Shown: one piece after another, positions 11,632 through 22,403 of the stretch
Layout of the letters: each line of letters begins with the position of its first letter
How positions within the stretch are numbered: the stretch's first letter is position 1
Assembly: GCA_029721515.1 (NCBI GenBank)
Contig: JAQQSB010001372.1
Span: 32,254 to 96,253 of the forward strand
Length of the DNA stretch: 64,000 bases
Direction: 5' to 3'
Source: Synanceia verrucosa
Taxonomy: Eukaryota > Chordata > Actinopteri > Perciformes > Synanceiidae
Program-made: the position numbers and the translations under genes
The notes under the pieces: model-generated
Seen by the model: only the letters and a program-made list of their open reading frames with translations
The model's database searches: none
What the model was told of the DNA's origin: nothing

Positions 11632-11828
11632 ACAAGACAGTCTGCAAGCTGGTGCGCACAGAGGGAGGGGTGAGTGTCCTGCAGCTGTTGAAACAAAAAA
11701 ATCTGTGTGTGCCTGTCTAACTGGCTCTCAAGGTCTTTAACATTTTCTCCTTCAGTAGTTCACTGCAAGAATGTAAATGGTATTAATTAATTCCTTTGAT
11801 TAAATTAAAGTTTAGATTTAATAGTGTG

Positions 11829-12110
11829 ACTAGAGACACCATAGCTGGTTTACATGAACAACTGGCTGCAACTTCTCTGATGATGGTGCAAAATAGAATG
11901 GATTTAGATATGCTTCCAGCTGAAAAAGGTTAAGTGTGCTTTATGTTTGGAGATACCTGTTGTTGTACTTTCATCCTTAACAATAGAGCTCCTGGTGGAT
12001 CAGTGAGCAGAGCCCTGGCAGGCCTGAGAAACCTCTCTGAGGAGCTGAAGGAACATGCTGGCATAGATAATCAGTTGGGATCACTCCTTGATTGGTGGTT
12101 TGGCAAGTAG
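11829..12110 (+). pseudogene. Endogenous retrovirus env fragment (transmembrane subunit)
   Basis: One plus-strand frame from 11829 to the TAG at 12108-12110 resembles the ectodomain of a gamma/epsilon-type retroviral transmembrane subunit: a heptad helix region (11840-11925), the conserved cysteine motif region (11934-11970) and a second helix leading to a Trp-containing membrane-proximal end (12020-12105). It is broken: a TAA at 11931-11933 interrupts the frame just before the cysteine motif, no surface subunit, fusion peptide or membrane anchor is recognisable, and no gag or pol lies upstream. A polypurine stretch (about 12290-12310) and an LTR starting at 12311 follow directly, tying the fragment to the LTR family at 6.6, 53.4 and 63.3 kb. 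Non-functional by inspection. Confidence 0.75.
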
Positions 12111-12310
12111 AAATGATGGTTTTTAATTTCAATATTCATAATTATTCTTCATTTGTTGTAGTAATAATTTTATTTGTACTTTGTGGTTGTTGTTGTAACC
12201 CCTGTGTCAGATCTCTTTCAGGTAGATTGATTTCAACTGTGTGAATCGCTCTCGCCCTACCAGATGTTAAGTGTGTGATCTCATGTGGAGATGAGATCAA
12301 CAGAGGGAAT

Positions 12311-12775
12311 TGTTAGGATTTTGTGTATGCATTTTGTTAGATTGTCGCTATATTTTTATTAGCATGAGTTTAAAAATCATATAACCAGAGGCGTTGCTTA
12401 AATGATGGTTTTTCAGCTGCACATAAAAGCTGCAGACTGGAATTATTTCTCTTTTTAAGGTCACATCATTCTCATCCTACTGCCTAGGTCTTTCACACTC
12501 AGAGTGCATGGTAAAATTACAATGTTTTCTTCTCCAGACTCTTGTTGATTCATTTCCTAAGCATTTTGTAACCAATAGATTTGTGGTCATTGCGGTTATG
12601 TATCTCCAGGAGACAATAGGAAGGTTTCACACAGCGGGAAAAAGAGGTTCTGTTTTCCCTAACATGATAGATAGGCCCTGTTGAGATGTGAGAGGTCATG
12701 CTTGTGCTATCTTATGATTTGTTTTAAGCATAGACATGTTTGCTAGTTATGGTTTGTTTTAATTATATGCACGCC
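12311..12775 (+). mobile_element. Endogenous-retrovirus LTR, copy b (3' LTR, truncated)
   Basis: Begins TGTTAGGATTTTG directly after the purine-rich GATCAACAGAGGGAAT and runs parallel to the other copies for about 460 bp before similarity stops near 12775. It is the 3' LTR of the provirus whose env fragment lies just upstream. Confidence 0.8.
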
Positions 12776-12929
12776 CAGACACTGAATGTCTGGTCTGTTA
12801 ATTTTTCTCATGCAGCTGCTTGTTTAGGCATTTAAGATTTGAGGTTTCCAGGCAAAGCCTTGTGCACAGCAAACAGCTTCAGCTGCCACTTACAATGGTC
12901 ACACCAACATAGGTGAGTATGCCACGTCT

Positions 12930-13168
12930 GGGTCAGTCTACATCATCTTGTGGGCATACAGGCTATCAGCTCCAGCACACCCCTGTGCAACTGGCTGCTA
13001 GACTTCTTCTCTGACAGACCACAATCTGTGCAGGTCGGACAGAACTCCTCCAGTCTGGTCACCCTCAGCACAGGCTCAGGACACAGCCTGATGACACATA
13101 ACAGCGTCCCCAGGTCTGCTGCCAACCACATTGTGAAGTTTGCAGACGACTTATTAGTGAAATGTTGA
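12930..13168 (+). pseudogene. LINE reverse transcriptase fragment
   Basis: Encodes CNWLLDFFSDRPQSVQVG, then after an internal deletion HIVKFADD with the catalytic FADD at 13139-13150. This is the palm of a non-LTR reverse transcriptase of a fish LINE group different from the L2 copies. The PQG motif expected between the two parts is deleted. It merges into a tandem repeat just after the catalytic motif. Confidence 0.75.
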
Positions 13169-13535
13169 AAATTTTAGAATTAGATTTTGAAAGTTGAATG
13201 TTGAAAATGTTTGAATTTAATTTAAGTTGAAATTTTAGAATTAAATTGAAAAGTTGAATGTTGAAAATGTGTAACTTTTATTTAAAAGTTGAATGTTGAA
13301 AAATTTAGAATAAAATTTAAAAGTTGAATGTTGAAAATATTTGAATTTAAGTTAAAAGTTGAATGTTGAAAATGTTTGAATTTAATTTAAGTTGAAATTT
13401 TAGAATTAAATTGAAAAGTTGAATGTTGAAAATGTGTAACTTTTATTTAAAAGTTGAGCGTTGAAAATTTTAGAATGAAATTTAAAAGTTGAATGTTGAA
13501 AATATTTGAATTTAATTTAAAAGTTTAATATTGAA
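13160..13535 (+). repeat. AT-rich tandem array with higher-order period
   Basis: Repeated AAAAGTTGAATGTTGAAAAT units. Pairs of variant units recur at about 166-bp spacing (13210 and 13376), so the array is organised in a higher-order unit. Confidence 0.85.
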
Positions 13536-13565
13536 TATGTCTTAAACTCATGTTTGTAATGATGA

Positions 13566-13635
13566 AGCAGAATGTGGGATTCAAACTCCCAACAACTGGA
13601 TTGGAGGCTACCACCCTACCCACTGTGCTACAGCC
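13566..13635 (-). pseudogene. tRNA-like sequence with A- and B-box
   Basis: Minus strand shows GTAGCACAGTGGGTAGGG (A-box like) and GGGAGTTTGAATCCC (B-box/T-arm). Stem pairing is poor, so it is a decayed tRNA or the head of a tRNA-derived SINE. The amino-acid type cannot be assigned. Confidence 0.4.
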
Positions 13636-13749
13636 AAATTAGAACAATGAAGGGAGAAGTAAGAAGACTTCCCAGCATGCCTCTCTGCTTCCTGTTAGGA
13701 AACAGTTAGTCCTCTGTGTGTGTGTATATACAGAAGTCTGTATTATCAC

Positions 13750-14480
13750 TTAATCTCTATATATGTGTCTATGTGGATCCCCCACCTGACACATATGCAC
13801 CAACATCCATTCACACTCTGTCACTGATTATAACTGACTTGTCGAATCACCTCTCGTATAAAAACCGTAAAGAGTAGAGCTTAGATTTTTGGATGTGAAT
13901 GATGCTATGTTGATGGAGGCGCATGCATGTCACCTAATCCTGCTGGCCACCCCTGCATGGCTTCGGCACCCCTTGGGGCACCCCTGTGAAAAAGTCTAGA
14001 CACGCCCCTCCAGCAGCTTCTCTCTCCTTAGACTCCCATTCAGTTGAACTGAGTCGGACCATGCCGGACTCCTCTCCATTAATCAAAAACTATAAGGAGT
14101 ATGACTTAGTTTTTGGACGAGAGGTGGCAAGAGCTCTTAAGGATCACAGCGGTGAAAATTTTATGTCTCTACTCCACTCAGAAGGCCGATAGTGGCAGTT
14201 TTCCCAAAGGAGGAATTTCTGCTTTTTTCAGGATTTTCCACTGAAAATTAACATTGCAGTCTATGGAGGAGTTTTTGGAGTTGTTGCCCTAATTAGGGGC
14301 ATGGAGCCAAAACTATAAATCTCACAGACACCAGAGGCACATCACTATGACCGGCACGAGATTTCCAATGTTTTGCTGTAAAATTATGTCTGTGGGGAAT
14401 GCGTAGCCCTCACAATCACGATTTCAAAATATTTTTCAGATGATTTAGATTCAGAAGCTGCCCTCCACTCTAGGTGTGTA
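13750..14480 (+). repeat. Dispersed repeat, inverted partner at 61.47-62.16 kb
   Basis: Shares with 61466-62160, in reverse orientation, a block containing TCTAGACACGCCCCT, TATAAGGAGTATGACTTAG and the end CCACTCTAGGTGTGTAG. It is not tandem and has no coding frame of note. Probably part of a dispersed DNA element. Confidence 0.65.
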
Positions 14481-14489
14481 GTTCTCCCA

Positions 14490-15800
14490 AGGGAACCACT
14501 TCCACGTTCAAAAGCTGCAATTCCGTCCGGCCGCTGGGGGCTGACTCGGAAGTGAGCAATTCTCCATTGACCGCCATGTTAAAATAACCGACTTTACAGC
14601 TTTAAAAACATATTTACAGCCTGGTACATTTTGATTTTTGGTCTCTACTGATAGTCTCCACCACTGAGAACACTGTGATGTGGGTGAATTTTTTACCACA
14701 ACCGTTTTAGTGTTATTTAGGCTTAAAATTCTTGCATAAATTAGGGCGTGGTTACGTTGAGTGACAGGTTCACAGAGAGCTACCGGCAGTTAGCTCTTTG
14801 CTAAAGCATCGTCTGAGCTAGGCTAGGCTACACCCAGGGGTCTGTGTTTGTTTCTGGCAATATGGCGTTTGTGGGCGGCACGGTGGTGCAATGGTTAGCA
14901 CTGTCGCCTCACAGCAAGAAGGTACCCGGTTCCCGATGTGGAGTTTGCATGTTCTCCCTGTGTTTGCATGGGTTCTCTCCGGATACTCCGGCTTCCTCCC
15001 ACCATCCTAAAACATGCATGGGGATTGTTGATTGTACTAATCGACCATCAAAGGATTGTGTGTTGCATTTTTTTCCGTGTGTAAATATCTAGTACTATTT
15101 TATCCAGTACCCATAGGCTGTGTAAAATAGAGTTTACTTGGATGCTGCCACTTATTGGTATGTGTCGGCATATTTTGCCGCTGGCTTATAAAGACTTTAT
15201 TGCCAACTCATGATCCCTGCTGATACAGATAGATGACCAGAGCATGTTGAGTCTGTTTAGTGCGGGAATACAACCTTATTTCGTATCATTGTTCTGTTTA
15301 AAAAGTTTGACATTTCATGCACAAAGATGCTCCGTCAGAAAGCGGCTGCTGTGCTGGATAAACGTTAGTGGATGGAGGCAGTGTTGAAACACGGTAACTA
15401 ACATGTTAAATGATCATTTCACAGTTAAATAGTACAAATGAATTCCCCCCAACTCCACCAAGTCCACCAAACCCTGTAGCTCCAACTAAAAACTCTCAAT
15501 CTGAAAAAGTGATTTTTAAAACACAGCAGCATTACGATCTGCCTGTAGCTGATTGTTAGCCTAGCTTAGCTGATTAGCCTGAGGCTAACTCAGTTCGGCG
15601 CGGTTAACTTGAGTTCAGTGGGCGGGATCTCAGACGGCTGACCCGTAAAGTTACCGCCTCTCCTCTAAATAGGGAAAGTACACGCCCACTGAAATCCAAG
15701 ATGGAACAGTTCAAATGACCATGATAGGAGCACAAAAAGGACTCCCCCAAACCAATGGGTGACGTCATGGGTGCTACGTCCATTCTTTACAGTCTATGCA
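14490..15800 (+). mobile_element. Non-autonomous DNA transposon-like repeat, SINE inserted
   Basis: Starts with a block I recognise as a common fish repeat (CTGGGGGCTGACTCGGAAG, then CATGTTAAAATAACCGAC) and ends with another (CCAATGGGTGACGTCA, ending in TTACAGTCTATGCA). A SINE head interrupts it at 14873-15090. There is no coding frame. Superfamily not established. Confidence 0.5.
14873..15090 (+). mobile_element. tRNA-headed SINE, 5' part
   Basis: GGGCGGCACGGTGGTGCAAT, GGTTAGCACTGTCGCCTCAC and the B-box region, followed by the conserved body with CATGTTCTCCCTGTG and AAACATGCATGGGGATT. Only the first 200 or so bases are present; the GGAT tail is missing. Confidence 0.75.
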
Positions 15801-15859
15801 CTACACATGAGTCTGCTAGTTATTGTTACTGATAGACTTGAACATACTTCACCAAACAA

Positions 15860-16120
15860 AGTTTGGAGGAGATGGAGCTCATCCTGTTCCAGTCTGGCTG
15901 CCTTGTTAGGAAAAGATCTCCTCAGCTCTCTGCTAACCTGCTCTGCAGTGATGGTGGTGGACAGAGGACTAACACATCAGTCCCATCGGGTCTAGTGGTT
16001 TGGATCACTGGTTTTCATGCTGGTGGCTGGGGTTTAACTCCCTCTAGAGGAATGACTGTTTTATAGCAGCAGTAGTTCAGTTTATGGAGACCAGAGCCGT
16101 ATAGAGAGAGTAGTGGGGAG
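15860..16120 (+). repeat. Repeat fragment shared, inverted, with 30.33-31.5 kb
   Basis: GGAGATGGAGCTCATCCTG through GGTGGTGGACAGAGGACT recurs inverted at 31386-31505. The following GACTGTTTTATAGCAGCAG through AGCCGTATAGAGAGAG recurs inverted at 30330-30419. In the other copy a DNA transposon separates the two halves. 16120-16735 shows no gene or recognisable repeat. Confidence 0.7.
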
Positions 16121-16739
16121 CACAGAAAGCTACAGCTAACACAGTTGATGGACAGCTATCCTGAAGCAGACACTGTTAAATGTATTTTCTTTACAAATTC
16201 CACACGATGAAAACAGCCAAGCCTTCAGGAGTACAAGGGTGAAAAAGAGAAAAGATGAGGAGAAGAAGAAGACCAAATATTGAGGTATGTCTTCTAATGT
16301 TTACATAACAAAAATATGACAATTTGTTTCAACTATAGCTAGCTAGCTAGCGAAGTAGCAATGATAGTACGATAAAATATTTAAAGATAAATAACAAGCC
16401 AGTGTCTTTTTATAGAGATAACTGCTCCTTCTTTGGATGTTGTGGTTTCTAGACTCTATGCTGTTACTAGACTATATGTTGTTCATAGGACTATCGAAAT
16501 TAGTGCACTAACATGGATTAATCCAGCATCACAATTAATATCATAAAAAACTCCCTGATATGTATGACAGGGATATTGTAATTTTTTGAACAACACTATC
16601 ATCTACTATATTTCAATGCTATCTTTAGTAAGGACCTCTGATTGTTTGAGGCAACTGAGATTTAGAAAATTGCAGAATATAATAAGTTATTCAACAGTGT
16701 GGTTTGATAGTTGTTGTTTCACAATGACAGAGTGGTTTC

Positions 16740-19700
16740 AAGTCAAGTCAAGTCAACTTTATTTGTATAGCCCAATATCACAAATTATGAATTTGCCTCA
16801 TTGGGCTTTACAATCTGTACAGAATATGACACCCTCTGTCCTTTACAATGACCCTCGCATCGACTAAGGAAAAACTCCCCAAAAAAAACCTTTTAACAGG
16901 GAAAAAGAAACGGAAGAAACCTCAGGAAGAGCAACAGAGGAGGGATCCCTCTTCCAGGATGGACAGACGTGCAATAGATGCCATGTGTACAGAATAACAA
17001 CAATGAAAACACATTAACACTAACATACAAAATTGTATGGAAATGTCCAACTCAATATAACAACAGCTAATATACAGTGTGTATATATAGAATTGTATGA
17101 GAGTGTCCAAGGGGATGAAGAGCATCATCAAGCTATCAGCAAAGGATGAGAAGCATGTCGTCCTCTCCACCATGCCAACCAGAAGAAGCCTGGGCAGCAC
17201 GTCTTCCACTCCACCACACCAAACAGGAGAAACCTCCGCAGGATGACCTCATCACCACCACGTCACTCAGAACCAGAAGATGAAGCCTGACTGGTCTGCA
17301 CAACCACTACTCCACCAGGTAGACTGGATCCATGGATACCTGTGAGATGAGAACGCACAGGGACTACGAGGCACAAAACTAATCTGCAGCATGTGTTAAA
17401 GGAAGGAAGAGTAAACACATCCTCTTCTCCACTACTCTAACAGATACAACCTGAGCAGCATCGCCTCTTCTCCATCTCACCACCATCAGGACAGACGAAG
17501 CCTGGATGACATCACCTCCTTCTCAACAAGTAGCCTCAGCTCACAGACACCTGGGAGCTGGGAGCACAGGAGCTCCGGGAAGAAGATGAGTTAGTAAAAT
17601 GACTTAATGGAGGCATCAAAATGAAGAAGAAGAGAAGCTCAGTGTGTCAGAGGAAGTCCCCGGCAGTCTAGACCTATAGCAGCATAACTAAGGATTGATC
17701 CAAGGCAGCCTGAGTCAACCTTGGATCAGTCCTAACTATAAGCACTATCAAAAAGGAAAGTCTTAAGCCTACTCTTGAATAAGGGGATGGTGTCTGCCTC
17801 CCGGACTGAAAGAGGGAGTTGGTTCCACAGAAGAGGAGCTTGATAACTGAAAGCTCTAGCTCCCATTCTACTTTTATAAACCCTAGGAACCGCTAATAGT
17901 CCTGCATTCTGAGAGCGTAGAGTTCTAGCAGGATTATAAGGCACTATTAGCTCTTTAAGATAAGATGGTGCCTGACCATTAAGTGCCTTGTAGGTGAGGA
18001 GGAGGATTTTAAATTCTATTCTAGATTTTACAGGGAGCCAGTGCAGAGAGGCTAACACCGGAGAAATATGGTCTCTTTTCCTGGTTCTGGTCAGAACACG
18101 TGCTGCAGCGTTCTGGACCAGCTGGAGAGTCCTGATAGACTTATTAGGGCAGCCTGATAATAACGAGTTACAATAGTCCAGCCTGGAAGTTACAAATGCA
18201 TGGACTAATTTTTTCTGCATCGTTTTGGGAGAGAATATGCCTTATTTTTGCAATGTTACGCAGATGAAAAAAAGCTGTTCTAGCTGTTTGTTTCATGTGG
18301 ACGTTGAAGGACATATCTTGGTCAAAAATTACCCCTAGATTCCTTACAGTGGTGTTCGAGGCTGGTACAAAGCCACCTAGAGTAAATAAGTCATTAGATA
18401 GGTTATTTCTGAGATTTCCAGGGCCAATTAGAATAACCTCAGTTTTATCTGAATTTAACAACAAGAAATTGTGCGCCATCCAAGTTTTTATATCCTGAAG
18501 ACATGTTTGGAGTTTAGCTAACTGGCTGGATTCGTCTGACTTAAATGACAAATATAGCTGAGTATCATCTGCATAACAGTGAAAGTTTATGGAGTGTTTC
18601 CTGATAACATTGCCTAAAGGAAGCATATATAAAGTAAATAGAATAGGCCCAAGCACAGAACCTTGAGGAACTCCATAACTGACTATGGACTGCATGGAGG
18701 ACTCATCATTAATGTGAACAAACTGTGATCGATCCGATAAGTAGGATTTGAACCAGCTTAAAGCAGTTCCTCTGATGCCAGTTAAATGTTCTAATCTCTG
18801 CAACAGGATATAGTGGTCAATAGTATCAAAAGCAGCGCTGAGATCTAACAAGACAAGTACTGAGACGAGTCCATGGTCTGGCGCAATTAGCAGGTCATTA
18901 GTAATTTTCACCAGGCGGTCTCGGTGCTATGATATTTTCTAAATCCTGACTGAAAGTCCTCAAATAGATTATTGTTCTGGAGGAAGTCACACAGCTGACT
19001 GCACACTGCTTTCTCAAGGATCTTAGAGAGAAAAGGAAGGTTGGATATTGGTCTATAGTTGGCTAAAACCTCTGGATCAAGACCGGGCTTCTTCAGAAGA
19101 GGTTTGATTACGGCTACTTTAAATGACTGAGGTACATAGCCTGACAGCAAAGATAAGTTGATCATGTTTAATAAAGAGGTGCTCAGTAACGGTAAAGCTT
19201 CTTTAAGCAGTGAAGTTGGGATGGGATCTAAGAGACAAGTAGAAGGCTTAGATGAGGAAATCAATGAAGTCAGTTTGTGGAGGTCTATGGGAGAAAGGCA
19301 GTCCAAGTATACATCAAGTTCTTCAATGAGTCCTATGCTTCCTGTGTTTAAAGACAAAGCAGTTTCAGTCAAAGGCACAGTGTGACTGATTTTCTCCCTA
19401 ATAGTTATAATCTTCTCATTAAAGAAGCTCATGAAGTCACTACTACTGAGGGTTGTGGGAACAGATGGTTCAATAGAGCTGTGGCTCTCTGTCAGCCTGG
19501 CTACAGTGCTGAAAAAGAAACCTGGGGTTGTTTTTATTTTCCTCTATTAATGATGAATAATAAGCTGCTCTGGCCTTACGGAGAGCCTTCCTATAAGCTT
19601 TCAAACTATCATGCCAGTCCAGGCGAGGCAGCTTGCAGACCGGTTAAACGCCACTTCCTTTCAAATCTTCTTGCTGCTTGCTTTAAACTGCGGGTGTGAG

Positions 19701-20150
19701 GGTTATACCATGGAGCCAGCTTTCTATGCTTTACTATCTTCTTTTTTTGAGGAGCAACAGAGTCTAGAGATGCTCGCAGAGAGTCTGCAGCACTATCTAC
19801 CAAATTATCAATTTGAGTAGGACTGAAGTCTGAGCCCTCAAGTATATTGATATTAGGTATTGAATTAAAAGCTAATGGAATTATATCCTTAAACTTGGCT
19901 ACAGCACTTTCAGATAAACATCTAGTGTACATGGATTTACCTGATGGAGTGTAGTCCAGAAGAAAAAATTCAAAGGTTAACAAGTAATGGTCTGATAGGA
20001 AGGAATTCTGTTGGTGGTTTAAGGCACTTTGCTCAAAGACTGAAGTCTTTTCTCTGGAGTGGGGCTTCTGAACTCTGAATAGGAATGTGTTTTCAATCCT
20101 ACTTCTGATGTATTTTTTCTCCAATTTTCTTGTATTGATATGCTGTAGGA
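16740..20150 (-). mobile_element. L2-type LINE copy 2
   Basis: A long antisense LINE. The 3' UTR (17731-16740) ends in the fish L2 3' end (AACTTTATTTGTATAGCCC on the plus strand) with a short GTCAA-repeat tail at 16740-16757. The coding part (20124-17732) lacks most of the endonuclease, so the insert is 5'-truncated. The 5' edge lies between 20130 and 20300, where tRNA-unit spacer begins. Confidence 0.88.
17732..20124 (-). pseudogene. L2 LINE ORF2 with several frameshifts
   Basis: Four overlapping frames make up the ORF: end of endonuclease and linker with SDHYLLTF (20124-19609), start of reverse transcriptase (19432-18908, KPLLKKPGLDPEVLANYRPI), palm with SYGVPQGSVLGP and YADD (18911-18168), and C-terminal region (18220-17732, ending FLFDSAYS). 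By comparison with copy 1 the lesions are an extra A near 19513, a missing base near 18917 and an extra T in the run near 18212, plus sequence replaced near 19612-19630. It cannot encode a full enzyme. Confidence 0.88.
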
Positions 20151-20378
20151 AAGCATCATTTCACCTCATCCTCTCCTGGTACTTAAACTGTAGATTGAGT
20201 GCATGGTGAACCTGGGGTCTGAGGAGATGGAGCAGGAGCCCTTGATGATGTGTGAAGTCACTGCAACTGGTCTGTGGTCAGTCAGAACCTTCTGGGATGA
20301 GGCAGGATGTTTTTGGAACTTTTTTAGTCTCAATGTGGAGATAAATTGCAGACTTTGTGGACACTGTCCTCATGACCT
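20151..20378. other. Junction of L2 copy 2 with tRNA spacer
   Basis: No gene. 20310-20378 matches, inverted, the spacer at 35360-35415 (TGCAGACTTTGTGG), so the tRNA repeat unit resumes here. Confidence 0.5.
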
Positions 20379-20450
20379 GTGATGGTGGTATAGTGGTGAG
20401 CATAGCTGCCTTCAAAGCAGTTCACCTGAGTTTGATTCCCAGCAATCACA
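20379..20450 (+). pseudogene. tRNA-Gly-like gene with anticodon changed to TCA
   Basis: The 72-nt body matches tRNA-Gly(TCC): GATGGTGGTATAGTGGTGAG, GCTGCCTTCAAAGCAGT and TTTGATTCCCAGCAATCACA. The anticodon loop reads CTTCAAA instead of CTTCCAA, so positions 34-36 are TCA rather than TCC. The acceptor stem has one mismatch. Probably a decayed copy. Confidence 0.75.
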
Positions 20451-20538
20451 GTCCTTTTCCTCCAGTGATGGTATAGTGTTGCTTTTATTTTGTCTGAAAG
20501 TAAGCAGGAGAGTCATGTATGGCCTACTTTTCAACAGT

Positions 20539-20610
20539 GATTGGTGGTATGGTGGTTGGTTAAGCTGCTTCGCATGTATGATGTTCTGGGTTCAATTCCT
20601 GGCATTTCCA
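20539..20610 (+). pseudogene. tRNA-Ala (CGC) relic
   Basis: GCTGCTTCGCATGTATGA gives anticodon CGC and TTCTGGGTTCAATTCCTGG a T arm. The 5' half is degenerate and looks overwritten by a Gly-like GGTGGTATGGTGG. Confidence 0.65.
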
Positions 20611-20619
20611 GCAGTTCTT

Positions 20620-21070
20620 ATAATTCACATTAAAGGAGAGGCTCTGTTGTCACTCACTGTACCATTTCAACAACACAGCTGTTTCCTCCTGCAGTCATGG
20701 AGATGAACTAGAATACACTTCTAAATGGGTTGTTTTATTTTGAAAAACTCCCAGACGGCTCAGTGGCGACATCAAATGTAATATGAACCTTATGAAAAAC
20801 AGAATTAAAATATCACTTAAGTACTTCCAGTTTGAGTTAGCATCTATGAGCTAAGCATGCTACAAGCTAAGCATGTTTGTGCAGGTAATCAGATGGATGC
20901 TAACGGCTAACAGGCTAAAGCTACCATTTAGCAGTGATCAAGTCTCCACAGACCTGAGGATGAAACTAAATGAAGAAGTTAACTACAGGGCTTGTTAAAT
21001 GGTGTCAGCTGACTGCAGATCAGTCAACATCATGAAGACTCTGGTCTAAGAGACAAACTCTGGTTGTTCA
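20620..21070 (+). repeat. tRNA-cluster spacer, third copy
   Basis: Same orientation as 2490-2940 and inverted relative to 28985-29435. Contains AAGCATGCTACAAGCTAAGC and the block AACTACAGGGCTTGTTAAATG. Confidence 0.85.
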
Positions 21071-21830
21071 TACAATCATTGTTAACTCATTGATTGCCAC
21101 TGACATATTTTTACATCAAAGTGTTTTTTTTCAGCAGCGGGTCACTGATTGTGGTCTCCTGCAGCCTGTGAGTAATGTTGGGGCTCCTGCGAGATGTAGT
21201 TAGAGCTTAAAGAGACGGTATACACCACATAAATCAAAGCGGAAAGTCGAGACGATCAAAAAAATTACACATTTCATTGACAGAATAACTCCTCCCGAAG
21301 CTGAAAAAATAATTACCGGTCTAACAGGAAGAAAGCAAATTCTCCATCACTTTTCAGTCCCTTCAGATGTCTCAGTGTCTCCACCGATGTTCACTCTGGT
21401 TTGTCCTCTTAGCTTTATCCAGAGTTTTGTTGCAAATGTTTCTGCCTCCTCTTTCTTCTCTTTCTTCTCTTTGTCTGTTTAGCAGGGTGAACCATCAGAA
21501 GTAACACTGGAAGTGGTATTTTTGGCTGCATTTTCTCTGCCATTGTCCCCTACAGAACAGATTGTCCTGCTAACTCTGTATTTCTGCAGAGGAGTGTGCT
21601 GGATATTTCCAGCAACAGTGGGGAGGAGGGAGGGACAGAGGGGAGACATGAGCAGGATGAGACATGAAGGCATCTGATTGGTTCTTTCCATTTGTAATGG
21701 CAGGGATTGGTCAGAGTTTTACATTCCTGCAGCTGCCATAGAGGTCTGATTCTTTTCATTCTTTTTTAAAAGGACCATTTCACCCAATATAACAAAAAGT
21801 GTTTCTGAACAGAATGACAGAGTATAGCTT
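21071..21830. other. Spacer between tRNA units, no gene
   Basis: Contains a pyrimidine-rich TTCTTCTCTTTC stretch near 21450 and a CCAATCAGATGCC motif on the minus strand near 21670. Open frames are short and lack family similarity. Confidence 0.4.
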
Positions 21831-22005
21831 TACATTTGGAGATGTTTTTGGTGAAGACAGATAAAATCTTAGTTGTTTCAGGTCTCAATGGCAGATGAAA
21901 AAGGTGACCTCAACAAAGCACTGTATTCAGTCTGAGTACCAAGTTTAAGGTTGACATGGAACATGGAAAAGCTGCATTCTTAACATTGGACTCAAGCTTA
22001 AATTC

Positions 22006-22036
22006 AGGTTCCACCGAGATTTGAACTCAGATCATT
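22006..22036 (-). pseudogene. tRNA-Gln 3' fragment
   Basis: The minus strand ends CGGTGGAACCT with a T arm. The spacer at 21831-22005 matches 3400-3570 (inverted) and 28350-28510. The 5' half of the tRNA is missing. Confidence 0.65.
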
Positions 22037-22263
22037 TACTGGCCAACTTGAGTCATTTAGTAGGCTAAACATTCACGGAGGATGTGGGAAACTCAAGAAC
22101 TTCTTTTGAAATACTTGTTACAATTGTTGAAATGCATACAGACATGCTGCTTCTGTACTGGGAAAACTGTCATTCATCACATTTTGTCCAACACAGAAAA
22201 AATTCTTTACTTTTCTTCCCCAACAGGATGTTACAAGCAACAACTGCATTGAAAAACACTCAC

Positions 22264-22312
22264 TGCCAGGAATGGGATTTGAACCCATGCCTCCAGAAGA
22301 GACTGCAACCGC
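22264..22312 (-). pseudogene. tRNA-Leu 3' half
   Basis: On the minus strand TTGCAGTCTCTTCTGGAGGC, ATGGGTTCAAATCCCAT and TCCTGGCA correspond to the anticodon 3' side, long variable arm, T arm and acceptor of tRNA-Leu of the CAG kind. The 5' half is absent. Confidence 0.65.
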
Positions 22313-22403
22313 TCAGCCGGGTAGAATGTTGAGAAGTGTTGGAGAAAGTTGAGCAGAGTGACCAATCGCGTCGCATCGCTTCAACAATCTCCTCCAATGG
22401 CGA

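Noticed and set aside
11829..12110. A domesticated, syncytin-like env gene
   Set aside because: An internal stop, no surface subunit and no membrane anchor. It is a decayed fragment.
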